DNA of 33,390 nucleotides, taken from contig JAGOEM010000011.1 in NCBI GenBank assembly GCA_017997715.1, positions 1-33,390 on the forward strand. The letters are read 5' to 3'. Shown here piece by piece: positions 1 through 8,095 of this stretch; the first letter of the stretch is position 1; the number at the start of each line of letters is the position of its first letter. A model generated the notes under the pieces. The model searched no databases. It was not told the origin of the DNA and worked only from the letters and a program-made list of their open reading frames with translations. Source of the stretch: Ottowia sp. (lineage in GTDB: Bacteria; Pseudomonadota; Gammaproteobacteria; Burkholderiales; Burkholderiaceae_C). A program made the translations under genes and the position numbers.

Positions 1-1428
1 CCCAACGCCCAGGCAGGCCCCAACCAGGCCCAGCGCGCGCTGGCTGGCGTGGGCGAATGGCTGCGCACCCATGCGGGCTTGATCCGCGCGCTGCAGTGGG
101 TGGTGGTGCTGGTGTACGCGGTGCTGCTGGTGGTGCCCGCCCTGCTGCCGCTGCCAGACCGCACGGCGCATATGTGGAACAACCTGACGATCGCCGCGGA
201 ATTCGCCTTCTGGGGCATCTGGTGGCCTTTCGTGCTGGTCAGCATGGTGCTGTTCGGGCGGCTGTGGTGCGGCGTGCTGTGCCCCGAAGGCGCGCTGACC
301 GAATGGGCCGCCAAGCGTGGGCGCGGCCGCGGCGTGCCGCGCTGGATGCGCTGGGGCGGCTGGCCGTTCGTGGCCTTTGTGTGCACCACGGTCTACGGCC
401 AGCTGGTCAGCGTGTACCAATACCCGAAGGCCGCGCTGGTGGTGCTGGGCGGCAGCACGGTGGCGGCGGTGGTGGTGGGTTACCTGTACACGCGCGGCAA
501 GCGCGCCTGGTGCCGCTACCTGTGCCCGGTCAACGGGGTGTTCGCGCTGCTGTCCAAGCTGGCGCCCATGCATTACCGGGTGGACGACGCGGCCTGGCGC
601 CTGACGCTGGAAGACCAGGCTGGCGCACAAGCCCCGCGCACCATTCCGATCCGCGCCGCCGCCGTGGACTGCGCGCCCATGCAGCCGCTGCGCCGCATGC
701 AGGGCAACTCGGGCTGCCACATGTGCGCGCGCTGCAGCGGCCACCAGGGCGCCATCGCGCTGCAATGGCGTTCGCCCACCGAAGAGGTGGTGAAGGTCGC
801 CGCCACCGAGGCCGACCATTGGCAGACCTGGCTGATCGTGTTCGGCCTGCTGGGCGTGGCCATCGGCGCCTTCCACTGGAGCGCCAGCCCCTGGTTTGTG
901 GCCGCCAAGCAGTGGATCGCCACCTGGTTGGTGGACCGCGACATCTTCTGGCCGCTGGAAAGCAACGCTCCCTGGTGGGTGCTGACCCACTACCCCGACC
1001 AGAACGACGTTTTCACCTGGCTGGACGGTGCGCTGCTGATCGGCTATGTCGGCGTCACGGCGCTGGTGTGGGGCGGCGTCACGCTGGCGCTGCTGGCGCT
1101 GGGCGTGCGCCTGGCCGGGCCGTGGCGCACGCAGCGGCTTCACCACTTGGCGCAGGCGCTGATTCCGGTGGCCGGCATCGGCGTTTTCCTGGGGCTGAGC
1201 GCCGTCACGCTGACCCTGCTGCGTGGCGAAGGCATCGTGCTGCATTGGGTGCAACCGTTGCGCCTGGCCTTGCTGGTGGCGGCCAGCCTGTGGTCGCTGC
1301 GGCTGGGCTGGGGCGTCCTGCGCGCCTGGGGCTTGCCGCGGGCGCGCGCGGCGGGGGCCTTGCTGCCGGTGGCCGTGGCGCTGGCCTGGGTGGGCAGCGC
1401 CTGGGGCTGGCTGTTCTGGTGGTGGTAG
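1..1428 (+). CDS. ftrD: FtrD-like polyferredoxin membrane protein (5' end outside window)
   Basis: Membrane 4Fe-4S protein, probably the electron-donating polyferredoxin FtrD of the FtrABCD ferrous iron uptake system. The reading frame is open to the left edge, so the true start cannot be fixed; a GTG at 49 is the first candidate inside the window. From that GTG the protein has 459 residues. It shows a first membrane span, then GRLWCGVLCPEG, a YGQLVSVYQYP segment, AWCRYLCPVNG and GCHMCARC. These cysteine clusters are typical of NapH/CcoG/FtrD-type iron-sulphur proteins. Four or five further hydrophobic segments follow, ending in a tryptophan-rich tail. The run of W and YP residues between the first two Cys clusters fits FtrD better than NapH or CcoG; this is judged from memory of the family. 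The FtrABC partners would lie upstream, outside the window. The Fur-boxed gene downstream on the other strand agrees with an iron context. Confidence 0.75.
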   Translation, partial: PNAQAGPNQAQRALAGVGEWLRTHAGLIRALQWVVVLVYAVLLVVPALLPLPDRTAHMWNNLTIAAEFAFWGIWWPFVLVSMVLFGRLWCGVLCPEGALTEWAAKRGRGRGVPRWMRWGGWPFVAFVCTTVYGQLVSVYQYPKAALVVLGGSTVAAVVVGYLYTRGKRAWCRYLCPVNGVFALLSKLAPMHYRVDDAAWRLTLEDQAGAQAPRTIPIRAAAVDCAPMQPLRRMQGNSGCHMCARCSGHQGAIALQWRSPTEEVVKVAATEADHWQTWLIVFGLLGVAIGAFHWSASPWFVAAKQWIATWLVDRDIFWPLESNAPWWVLTHYPDQNDVFTWLDGALLIGYVGVTALVWGGVTLALLALGVRLAGPWRTQRLHHLAQALIPVAGIGVFLGLSAVTLTLLRGEGIVLHWVQPLRLALLVAASLWSLRLGWGVLRAWGLPRARAAGALLPVAVALAWVGSAWGWLFWWW

Positions 1429-1470
1429 CGCCACCCGGCGGCGCTACACGGTACGGTTCAGCGCCGCCAT

Positions 1471-1530
1471 TTGCTATATGTTAAATAGCTGCCTTCGCAT
1501 GACTGGCGGGCGCTGAAGCCACTTTTTATT
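1471..1530 (+). repeat. Interspersed palindromic element, copy 1
   Basis: Starts with TTGCTATATG and ATAGCTGCC, then a GC-rich half ending in GGCGCTGAAGCC and a T-rich tail. It lies between two convergent genes and ends at the stop codon of the leftward one. It may act as a terminator for both; this is inference from position and the T-rich end. Confidence 0.75.
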
Positions 1531-1533
1531 TAT

Positions 1534-2310
1534 TTACCAGCGCAGAGCCAGGCCCACGCCCACGGTGTTCGACACCGGCTTGCTGCCCAGGCTGCGGCGC
1601 CAGCCGATGTCCAGGTCGGTCTTGTCGTTCACGTGGAAGATCGCCCCCAGCAGCGCGAACTTCTCGGTGCGGCGCCCGCCGGGTTCGGCCCCCCGGCTGG
1701 CCCCGATGTCGGCCGCCAGCGTCCACTGTTCGCTGGCCTTGAACAGCACCGCCGTCGATGCCGCCCACAGGTGCTTGCGGTCGCCGAACTTGTTGTCGTT
1801 GTAGGTGTAGCCGGCGTTGGCCAGCCAGCTCCAGTCGCCCGCTTCCAGGTTCGAGATCAGCGTGACGCTGGCCGTGGCGCGGCCATTGCCCAGGCCCTTG
1901 CTGCTGCTGCCCGTGGGCAAGGTGGCGGCCGGGCGCAGGCCCAGCGACCAGCCCTTTTCGTTGTCGTATAAGCGCCACTTGGCCTGCACGGTGACATCGC
2001 CCACGCCGCTTTGCGCGCCCTCGCCCGCCACGCTGTTGCGCAGCAGGGGCAGGTTGGCGGCCACATCCAGGTTGTCGGCCACGCCGCGCGTGACCGTGGT
2101 GTTGAGCTGGCGCTCCCAAGCCGTCACGCCGGCATCGCGCGTGCGCGTGTGGTCGGTGTTCACCTCCAGCTGCCAGTTGCCATCGCCCTGGGTGCCGGTG
2201 TCGTCGGTCACCAGCGGGTGGGCGGCCTGCGCCGCCAGGGGCGCCCATGCCAATAACGTGAAAACGGCGCAAGAGGCCAGTGCCGATGGGAAGGGACGTG
2301 AGCGGTTCAT
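1534..2310 (-). CDS. Fur-regulated outer-membrane protein, MetA-pathway/transporter-like
   Basis: A secreted protein of 258 residues. The N-terminus (MNRSRPFPSALASC, then a hydrophobic stretch ending AAQA before AHPL) is a good Sec signal peptide, which is why the ATG at 2310 is preferred. ATGs at 2343 and further upstream would add an unlikely leader. The mature part alternates polar and hydrophobic residues in short strands and ends LGVGLALRW-like with a terminal aromatic residue, as outer-membrane beta-barrels do. The pattern of an N-terminal HPLVTDDTGTQG followed by ELEVNTDHT-like strands matches the Phenol_MetA_deg/transporter family as I remember it. No phenol genes are nearby. The Fur box in its promoter instead suggests a role under iron limitation. 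The substrate is unknown. Confidence 0.7.
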   Translation of the reverse strand: MNRSRPFPSALASCAVFTLLAWAPLAAQAAHPLVTDDTGTQGDGNWQLEVNTDHTRTRDAGVTAWERQLNTTVTRGVADNLDVAANLPLLRNSVAGEGAQSGVGDVTVQAKWRLYDNEKGWSLGLRPAATLPTGSSSKGLGNGRATASVTLISNLEAGDWSWLANAGYTYNDNKFGDRKHLWAASTAVLFKASEQWTLAADIGASRGAEPGGRRTEKFALLGAIFHVNDKTDLDIGWRRSLGSKPVSNTVGVGLALRW

Positions 2311-2416
2311 GAGGGACGCCAGAAGTGAAAGGGTGGACGACATGCCCCGCACGGGCCGCGGCGCGAACCACGGGCCAGCCCCGGCGCAAGTCCCACGGTC
2401 TAGCGTGGGCACAAAA

Positions 2417-2447
2417 AGTATAGGAATGAATGCAAATGATTCGCATT
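2417..2447 (-). promoter_or_regulatory. Fur box and promoter of the leftward outer-membrane gene
   Basis: On the + strand 2429-2447 reads AATGCAAATGATTCGCATT, a 19-bp near-perfect palindrome matching the Fur box pattern (GATAATGATAATCATTATC). On the minus strand a TATACT -10 hexamer sits at 2422-2417. The palindrome covers the -35 and spacer region, as expected for iron-dependent repression by Fur. The expected transcript start is about 100 bases before the chosen ATG at 2310. Visible directly: the palindrome and the -10. Inferred: Fur binding. Confidence 0.75.
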
Positions 2448-2515
2448 GACAAAAATCAATGCATCCGCGTTCAGCGCCCGATGCTCACTTCACCCCTCCA
2501 GCGCAAGTTTCCTCC

Positions 2516-2521
2516 TATAAT
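2516..2521 (+). promoter_or_regulatory. Probable -10 of rpsU
   Basis: A perfect TATAAT stands 130 bases before rpsU. I cannot find a good -35 at the usual 16-18 bp distance, so the call rests on the hexamer and its position. Confidence 0.45.
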
Positions 2522-2541
2522 TGAAGGCTTTGCTGGCAAAC

Positions 2542-2578
2542 GCCCTGCCGGCCACATACTAGTTCTAAGAGGCAGGGC
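2542..2578 (+). other. Inverted repeat in the rpsU leader
   Basis: GCCCTGCC (2542-2549) is perfectly repeated as GGCAGGGC (2571-2578) with 21 bases between. It would fold into a hairpin in the 5' untranslated part of the rpsU transcript, about 70 bases before the start codon. No T-run follows, so it is not a simple terminator. A regulatory leader is possible but unproven. Confidence 0.4.
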
Positions 2579-2650
2579 AACATTTGCGGCACATGGCGTG
2601 GGGCCTGATCTACCCCGCACCCGCTGGCCGCACACCGATCGAAAAAACGA

Positions 2651-2863
2651 ATGACCACTGTACGTGTAAAAGAAAACGAGCCGTTTGACGTTGCCCTGCG
2701 CCGCTTCAAGCGCACCATTGAAAAGCTGGGCCTGCTGACCGAGTTGCGCGCCCGCGAGTTCTATGAAAAGCCCACCGCCGAGCGCAAGCGCAAGAAGGCA
2801 GCCGCCGTCAAGCGCCACCACAAGCGCGTGCGCAGCATGCAACTGCCCAAGAAACTCTACTGA
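2651..2863 (+). CDS. rpsU: 30S ribosomal protein S21
   Basis: S21 is a small basic protein of the 30S platform near the 3' end of 16S rRNA, where it helps mRNA base-pairing during initiation. The 70-residue product has the family's normal length. The typical N-terminus ([18 protein letters not shown]) leads into FKR, a [15 protein letters not shown] block and a lysine/arginine-rich tail ending in LPKKLY. The ATG at 2651 gives exactly the family start. The rpsU-yqeY order is common in Proteobacteria, but the usual dnaG and rpoD do not follow yqeY here. A terminator separates rpsU from yqeY. Confidence 0.97.
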   Translation: MTTVRVKENEPFDVALRRFKRTIEKLGLLTELRAREFYEKPTAERKRKKAAAVKRHHKRVRSMQLPKKLY

Positions 2864-2878
2864 GTTTGCTTGGCAGTC

Positions 2879-2950
2879 AAGCGGTTCGCCTCGGCAGACC
2901 GCTTCGCACCACAAGGCTCGCCGGGGACGCTCAGCGGGCCTTTGTTGTTT
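2879..2950 (+). terminator. Terminator after rpsU
   Basis: Two hairpins follow the rpsU stop. AAGCGGT (2879-2885) pairs with ACCGCTT (2898-2904). GGCTCGC (2915-2921) pairs with GCGGGCC (2934-2940), with one G-U pair, and is followed by TTTGTTGTTT. The second has the form of a Rho-independent terminator. Partial read-through into yqeY is possible. Confidence 0.7.
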
Positions 2951-2975
2951 CTGAATTGCCCCAGAAGGAGATGCC

Positions 2976-3422
2976 ATGAGCTTGAAAGACCAAATCACCG
3001 AAGACATGAAGACCGCGATGCGCGCCAAGGACACCGAGCGCCTGGGCACCATTCGCCTGCTGCAAGCAGCCATCAAGCAACGGGAAGTGGACGAGCGCAT
3101 CACGCTGGACGACGCGGCCGTCGTGGCGATCCTCGACAAACTGCTCAAGCAGCGCAAGGACAGCATCGAGGCCTTCACCAAGGCCAACCGCCAGGACCTG
3201 GTGGACAAGGAAGCGGCCGAAGTGCTGGTGCTTCAGGCCTACCTGCCTGCCCGCCTTTCGACGGCCGAGGTTGCGGCCGAGGTCAAGTCCATCGTTGCCG
3301 AACTGGGCGCCAGCGGCCCAGGCGACATGGGCAAGGTGATGGGCGCTGTCAAGGCGCGCCTGGCCGGCAAGGCCGACATGGGCGAGGTCAGCCAGGCGGT
3401 CAAGGCAGCGCTGAACGGCTGA
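2976..3422 (+). CDS. yqeY: GatB/YqeY domain protein
   Basis: A protein of 148 residues covering the complete YqeY family. This helical fold resembles the tail domain of GatB, the amidotransferase subunit that binds tRNA. The precise function of the stand-alone form is not known. Seen here: the opening SLKDQITEDMKTAMRAKDTERLGTIR-type helix, an IKQREVDER segment, a YLPARLS turn and a C-terminal GxMGKVMGAVKARLAGKADM motif, all family signatures. The start at 2976 is supported by AGAAGGAGA just before it. It follows rpsU, as in many bacteria. Its last codons overlap an imperfect octamer repeat (3411-3442). Confidence 0.95.
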   Translation: MSLKDQITEDMKTAMRAKDTERLGTIRLLQAAIKQREVDERITLDDAAVVAILDKLLKQRKDSIEAFTKANRQDLVDKEAAEVLVLQAYLPARLSTAEVAAEVKSIVAELGASGPGDMGKVMGAVKARLAGKADMGEVSQAVKAALNG

Positions 3423-3442
3423 ACGGCTCAGCGGCTGAACGA
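3411..3442 (+). repeat. Imperfect octamer tandem repeat at the yqeY stop
   Basis: Four units in a row: CTGAACGG, CTGAACGG, CTCAGCGG, CTGAACGA. The first two supply the last codons and the TGA stop of yqeY. Confidence 0.7.
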
Positions 3443-3563
3443 CTGGGTTGCGCCACTGGCCCTGTCGCCGGCCAACCGCCCTCGCCCAAGCCGCGGCCTG
3501 CCCAAAGGGGTGGCACGGCCGCACTCAAGCACGCACGCACGCCCGGCGAATCAGCGCGCCAAC

Positions 3564-3591
3564 GCCCCGTCCACCATGCGGCGGACGGGGC
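3564..3591. terminator. Hairpin between convergent yqeY and solute-binding gene
   Basis: GCCCCGTCC (3564-3572) and GGACGGGGC (3583-3591) form a perfect 9-bp stem with a 10-base loop. It lies between two converging genes, a usual place for a two-way terminator. No strong T-run follows on either strand, so the terminator function is inferred. Confidence 0.5.
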
Positions 3592-3626
3592 TGGCCGGAT
3601 TTACCCGGTCGTGGCTGCGCAGGCAG

Positions 3627-4769
3627 TTAGGCGCCCGGGTGCAAACCCAGCACGCCGGGGCTTGGCGGGCCTTGCACGTCGCCGAAGTACATCACGAAGG
3701 TCTGCCGCCAGCGTTCGACCAGGGCACGGTCGGCCATGAATGCGGGGAATTCCTCCAGGTGGGCGTTGGCATAGGTCCAGACGGGGCGCAGGCCGCCGGC
3801 CGGCTGCACGTCGGTGCGCACCGACCAGCCGTTGTAGTACTGGCCCTGGCGCTCGCGCGAGATCTGCCAGCTCAGGTACAGCTTGGCTGCATTCAAGCGC
3901 TTGGCGCCTTTGAGGATGGCCGCACGCTGGCCCCAGGCCATGAACGGGTGGCCCTGTGCCACTGCCCAGCGCACCGGCGCATCCGGCCCCGTCAGAGAGC
4001 CTGAGCCACCCACGCCGATCAAGGCCTTTTTCTGCGCCAAGGCTTCGCGCGGCGTGTGCGTGCCGCGGGCAAAGGCGATTTTCTGTTGCGCCATGCGTTC
4101 CACCCATTGCCAGCCGTAGGCCTCGGCATACAGCTTGTAGAGGAACAGCGAAGCGTCGTCGTCCTGCGGATACGACGAGGCGATCTTCCCCGTCCACTGC
4201 GGCAACGCCAGATCTTCCGGCGTGGCGGGGGCTTGCCCGGCCGTGCCGGCCACGTCGTACATGAAGCTGAACGCCAGCACACCGATGGACAGCCAGGCAC
4301 CATCGGGGTCGCGAAAGCTCTTGTGCAGCCCGGCGAAGCCGGCGGGCTTGTAGGCGTGCAGCCGGCCTTCACGCTTCCAGCGCACGAAGTCCTGCAGGGT
4401 TTGCAGTTGCACCACGTCGGGCACCTGTGATTTGGTGGCGATCTGGTTGTCCACCCGCACGTCGTGGATCTTGCTGTAGTCGACCACGATGTCGATCTTC
4501 AGATCGGGAAAACGCTTCAGGAAGGCCGCCTTGGTCGCGTCCTGCTGCTGCGCCGTGTCGCCGCCAGCGTAGACCACCAGCGTGCCGCCCTCGGCAACGG
4601 CCGCGCGGTACAGCGCATCCAGTTCGCGCGTTTCCGCTTCGGCCGAAGCGGCTGCGCTGGTTGAAGGGCCCGCAGCCCAGGACAGGTTGGCGCTCAGCAT
4701 GGCGGGCAGCGCCAGCGAAGAGGCGAGGAGCTTGCGACGCTCGATGGAAGGCAAAGTCGGCTTGGTCAT
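3627..4769 (-). CDS. Periplasmic solute-binding protein of an ABC transporter
   Basis: A 380-residue exported protein of the iron/putrescine-type extracellular solute-binding family (SBP_bac_6-like). The N-terminus contains ERRKLLASSLALPAMLSA, a twin-arginine-like or Sec signal, with cleavage likely after NLSWAA. The mature part begins with EGGTLVVYAGGD and ATKAAFLKRFPDLKI, typical of FbpA/SBP_bac_6 proteins, followed by VPDVVQLQTLQDF and a C-terminal hinge region. The chosen ATG at 4769 starts the signal peptide; the reading frame extends upstream without signal character. No permease or ATPase genes are beside it, so it is an orphan binding protein here. The substrate cannot be told from the sequence. 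It lies 58 bases behind the NADP-binding protein gene and is probably transcribed with it. Confidence 0.75.
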   Translation of the reverse strand: MTKPTLPSIERRKLLASSLALPAMLSANLSWAAGPSTSAAASAEAETRELDALYRAAVAEGGTLVVYAGGDTAQQQDATKAAFLKRFPDLKIDIVVDYSKIHDVRVDNQIATKSQVPDVVQLQTLQDFVRWKREGRLHAYKPAGFAGLHKSFRDPDGAWLSIGVLAFSFMYDVAGTAGQAPATPEDLALPQWTGKIASSYPQDDDASLFLYKLYAEAYGWQWVERMAQQKIAFARGTHTPREALAQKKALIGVGGSGSLTGPDAPVRWAVAQGHPFMAWGQRAAILKGAKRLNAAKLYLSWQISRERQGQYYNGWSVRTDVQPAGGLRPVWTYANAHLEEFPAFMADRALVERWRQTFVMYFGDVQGPPSPGVLGLHPGA

Positions 4770-4827
4770 GTGTGTGTTGTCGGTAAGGTGGTTGAGTTGA
4801 AGCGATTGCGCCAGCGGGCAAGCGCCC

Positions 4828-5460
4828 TCAGTCGCGGTGCAGCCAGGTGGGGGCAATCTGCGTGCCCTGGCCGGCGCCATAGGCAAAGTAGATGTTCAAG
4901 CCCGCCAGGGGCTCCAGGTAGCGGGCGTTTTTCAAGCCGCCTGCGTCCACCGACTTGAACCCGGCGCTTTCTGCCAGCGCCTGCACCTTGGCTTTGGCCG
5001 CTGCGTCATCGCCGGCAATGAACACGGGCGCGATCTGGCCCGCCGCAAAGGCTGGGCCACGGTCCAGCACCTGTGCCAGCACGGTGTTGAATGCTTTCAC
5101 CACGTGCGCACCGGGCACCCGTTTGGCCAGCTCTTCAGAAGCCGAGGTGGTGTGGCCCAGCGTCAGCGCCATGTAGTCGGGCGTCAGCGGGTTGGTGATG
5201 TCGATCACCACGCGGCCGGTCAAATCGCCCAGTGCGAGCAGGGCTGCCGGTGCGTCGGCGTAGCCCACGGCCAGCACCACCACTTCGGAATCGGCCAGGG
5301 CGTTGGCGGCGTCCAGCGCCGTGACGTTGGTAAAGCGGCTGGCCAAGGCCTGTGCCTTGGCCGTGTCGCGGCCAGTCACCCGAACCTGGTGGCCCGCTGC
5401 CGAGAATTGCTTGACGAAGCCGGCGCCCATGTTGCCGGTTCCTACGACTGTGATCTTCAT
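4828..5460 (-). CDS. NADPH-dependent F420 reductase-like oxidoreductase
   Basis: A 210-residue Rossmann-fold protein. The start MKITVVGTGNMGAGFVKQF contains the dinucleotide-binding GxGNMG turn. It is followed by VRVTGRDTAKAQAL, where the arginine after the second strand suggests NADP(H), then VVLAVGYADAP and VVIDITNPLTPDY. VVKAFNTV is characteristic of the family of F420-dependent NADP reductases and ferric-reductase-like relatives. F420 itself is unlikely in a betaproteobacterium, so the true partner is unknown. The ATG at 5460 has AGGAG upstream on its strand. It is divergent from the LysR gene, a layout typical of a regulator and its target. The solute-binding gene follows in the same direction. 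Confidence 0.75.
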   Translation of the reverse strand: MKITVVGTGNMGAGFVKQFSAAGHQVRVTGRDTAKAQALASRFTNVTALDAANALADSEVVVLAVGYADAPAALLALGDLTGRVVIDITNPLTPDYMALTLGHTTSASEELAKRVPGAHVVKAFNTVLAQVLDRGPAFAAGQIAPVFIAGDDAAAKAKVQALAESAGFKSVDAGGLKNARYLEPLAGLNIYFAYGAGQGTQIAPTWLHRD

Positions 5461-5569
5461 TCGAAACTCCTTTGAACACCCGTCATCGACGGAGTGGCTC
5501 CATGGTATTAACATCTGTTATTGAAATAAATACGATTAACAAAAACTCATTGTTTCGAATATAGATACT
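5461..5569. promoter_or_regulatory. Divergent promoter region with possible LysR site
   Basis: A short AT-rich gap between a LysR gene and its divergent neighbour. AACAA (5538-5542) and TTGTT (5550-5554) form an interrupted palindrome of LysR-box style close to the LysR start. The exact operator is a guess; the location is what supports it. Confidence 0.4.
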
Positions 5570-6517
5570 ATGTGGGACAAATTTAGAGCCATGAACGCCT
5601 TCCTGGCCGTGGTGGACGCCGGCACCTTTGTGGGGGGCGCAGACGCCACCGCGCAGTCCAAGGCGGCCGTGTCCAAGCAGATTGCCGAGCTGGAATCGCG
5701 CCTGGGCGTGCGGTTGCTGCACCGCACCACGCGCAGGCTGTCGCTGACCACCGCGGGCGAGGTCTACTACCTGCGCTGCAAGGACGTGCTGGCCAGCCTG
5801 CGCGATGCCGAATCCGAGATCACCGACCAGACCAGCCAGGCCCATGGGCGCCTGCGCATCGGCGTGCCGCAGGACTTTGGCCTGCGCCACCTGACGCCGC
5901 TGTGGGGCCCGTTCATGCAGCAGAACCCCCGGCTGCAGCTGGACGTCAACCTGACCGACCGCACGGTGGATCTGGTGGAAGAGGGTTACGACATGGTGGT
6001 GCGCATCGGCAACCTGCCCGATTCGACGCTGGTCGCGCGGCCGCTGGCGCAATCTGGCGTCACGCTGTGCGCCGCCCCCAGCTACCTGCAGGCCCACGGC
6101 TACCCGCAGACGCCGGACGACTTGGCCGAGCACTGCCTGCTGTCGTACAGCTACCTGGCCACTGGCAACGAATGGCGCCTGGTTGACCCCAGTGGCCAGC
6201 CCAGCACCTTGCGCATACAGCCGCGCATGCAGGTCAACAGCGGCGAAACCTGCCGCCGCTTGGCCCTGGCCGGCCACGGCATCACGCGCCAGCCAGACTT
6301 CATGCTGTACGAAGACCTGCGCGAAGGCCGCCTGATCGAGCTGCTGCCCGAATGGCGCAACCACCCGCTGCCCATTTACGCGGCCTACCCCACCCGCACG
6401 CTGATGCCGATGAAGGTGCGCCGCCTGAGCGATTTTCTGGCCCAGGCCCTCAGCAACCCGGCGTGGGCCCTGCCTGCCAGCGCTGCCCAAGCCGCGCGCC
6501 AGGAGGGCACGGGCTGA
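5570..6517 (+). CDS. LysR-family transcriptional regulator
   Basis: A 315-residue LysR regulator. The N-terminal winged helix-turn-helix spans about residues 5-65 (AMNAFLAVVDAGTF, then SKAAVSKQIAELESRLGVRLLHRTTR). An effector-binding domain follows from about residue 90 (GRLRIGVPQDFGLRHLTP) to 300, with the usual YDMVVRIG and GHGI blocks. It belongs to the CrgA/DsdC-like group common in Burkholderiales. The ATG at 5570 gives MWDKFRAMNAF; an internal ATG at 5591 is possible but would cut the family's usual first residues. The likely target is the divergent NADP-reductase and solute-binding pair. The inducer is unknown. Confidence 0.92.
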   Translation: MWDKFRAMNAFLAVVDAGTFVGGADATAQSKAAVSKQIAELESRLGVRLLHRTTRRLSLTTAGEVYYLRCKDVLASLRDAESEITDQTSQAHGRLRIGVPQDFGLRHLTPLWGPFMQQNPRLQLDVNLTDRTVDLVEEGYDMVVRIGNLPDSTLVARPLAQSGVTLCAAPSYLQAHGYPQTPDDLAEHCLLSYSYLATGNEWRLVDPSGQPSTLRIQPRMQVNSGETCRRLALAGHGITRQPDFMLYEDLREGRLIELLPEWRNHPLPIYAAYPTRTLMPMKVRRLSDFLAQALSNPAWALPASAAQAARQEGTG

Positions 6518-6721
6518 ACACTGCGAGCGATTGGCGCAGCCTGCTCAGGCGGGCGCCGATGCAGCGGGCCCTATGCCATGACATGTGCCAGCGCGGGCCC
6601 CGCACCGGCCCCACCCGCACCATGCGCGCGGCCACAGGCAGCGCCGCGTGCGCAAAGCCGTACCGCCAAGTCAAACCGGCTGCACAGGGCAGCCAGTTGT
6701 CAGGGGTGCGCGGGCCGTGGC

Positions 6722-8095
6722 TCAGTTGCCCGCCACCTTCATCCGGTTGATCAGCACCGATCCCACCGTCTTGGCGCCGTAGGTGTACGCATCAGCGCCC
6801 ACCGCCTGGATGCCCTTGAACATGTCGCGCAGGTTGCCGGCGATGGTGATCTCTTGCACCGGAAAGGCGATCTCGCCGTTTTCCACCCAGAAGCCGCTGG
6901 CGCCGCGCGAATAGTCGCCGGTCACGTAGTTCACGCCCTGGCCCATCAGCTCGATCACGAACAGGCCAGTGCCCAGTTTTTTCAGCATGGCCTGCAGGTC
7001 ATCGGCGGCGCGCGTCTGGCGCGATGTCAGCACCAGGTTGTGCGAACCGCCCGCGTTGCCGGTGGTCTTCATGCCCAGTTTGCGCGCCGAATAGGTGCTG
7101 AGGAAATAGCCTTCCACCTGGCCCCGGTCGACCAGCTTGCGTGCCTGCACGCGCACGCCTTCCTCGTCAAAGGGCGATGACCCTTTGCCGCCGCGAATGA
7201 ACGGGTCTTCGCTGATGTCGATGTGCTTCGGAAACACCGTCTTGCCCAGCGAATCGGCCAGGAAGGTGGTCTTGCGGTACAGCGCACCGCCGCTGATGGC
7301 CTGCGCGAAGCCGCCCAGCAGGCCGGCGGCCAGCGGCGATTCAAACAGCACCGGGCATTCGCGCGTGCTGATCTTGCGGCTTTTCAGCCGGCTCAACGCG
7401 CGCTCGGCCGCGTAGCGGCCCACCGCTTCGGGGCTGGCCAGGTCGCAGGCGTTGCGCTCTGAGCTGTACCAGTAGTCGCGCTGCATGTCGCGCCCTTTGC
7501 CGGCGATCGGGGCCACCGACAGGCTGTGGCGCGAACTGGCATAGCCACCGCGAAAGCCGTGCGTGTGCGCGCTGAAGAAATGGCTTTGCTGCGCCGATAC
7601 GCCCGCGCCTTCGCTGTTGGTGATGCGCTTGTCCACGCCCAGCGCCGCGCCTTCGCACTGCAGGGCCATCTCGGCCGCTTGTTCGCTGGTCACGGGCCAG
7701 GGGTAGAACAGGTCCAGATCAGGCTGTTCGGCCGCGGTGGCGATGTCGGCCACATCCGGCAGGCCGGCCACCGGGTCTTCGGCGGTGAAGCGCGCGATGT
7801 CGTAGGCGGCCTGCACGGTGCGTTCGATCGCGGCGCGCGAAAAGTCCGACGTGCTGGCGTTGCCCCGGCGCTGGCCCAGGTACACCGTCACGCCCAGCGA
7901 TTTGTCGCGGTTGCGCTCCACCGTCTCCAAATCGCCCTTGCGCACGCTGACGCTGAGGCCCGAACCTTCGGACGCCTCGGCGCCCGCATCGGTGGCGCCC
8001 AGCTTCTTGGCGTGCGCCAATGCGGTGTCGACCAGGTCTTCAAAGAACGCGCGGGAATAAGAAAAGCCCGCCAGGGGCTTGGAGGTGTCTTGCAT
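6722..8095 (-). CDS. pmbA: Metalloprotease-related protein PmbA/TldE
   Basis: PmbA (TldE) pairs with TldD to form a protease that in enterobacteria matures microcin B17 and degrades CcdA. TldD carries the metal-binding motif and PmbA is the non-metal partner. The 457-residue product matches the family length. Seen here: an N-terminal domain with GAEASEGSGLSVSVRKGDLE and ERNRDKSLGVTVYLG, a middle block with KISTRECPVLFESPLAAGLL, and the C-terminal GVNYVTGDYSRGASGFWVENGEI and EITIAGNLRDMF signatures. A GTG three bases earlier (8098) is an alternative to the ATG at 8095. It is divergent from darP, a pair conserved across many Proteobacteria. tldD is not in the window. Confidence 0.95.
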   Translation of the reverse strand: MQDTSKPLAGFSYSRAFFEDLVDTALAHAKKLGATDAGAEASEGSGLSVSVRKGDLETVERNRDKSLGVTVYLGQRRGNASTSDFSRAAIERTVQAAYDIARFTAEDPVAGLPDVADIATAAEQPDLDLFYPWPVTSEQAAEMALQCEGAALGVDKRITNSEGAGVSAQQSHFFSAHTHGFRGGYASSRHSLSVAPIAGKGRDMQRDYWYSSERNACDLASPEAVGRYAAERALSRLKSRKISTRECPVLFESPLAAGLLGGFAQAISGGALYRKTTFLADSLGKTVFPKHIDISEDPFIRGGKGSSPFDEEGVRVQARKLVDRGQVEGYFLSTYSARKLGMKTTGNAGGSHNLVLTSRQTRAADDLQAMLKKLGTGLFVIELMGQGVNYVTGDYSRGASGFWVENGEIAFPVQEITIAGNLRDMFKGIQAVGADAYTYGAKTVGSVLINRMKVAGN

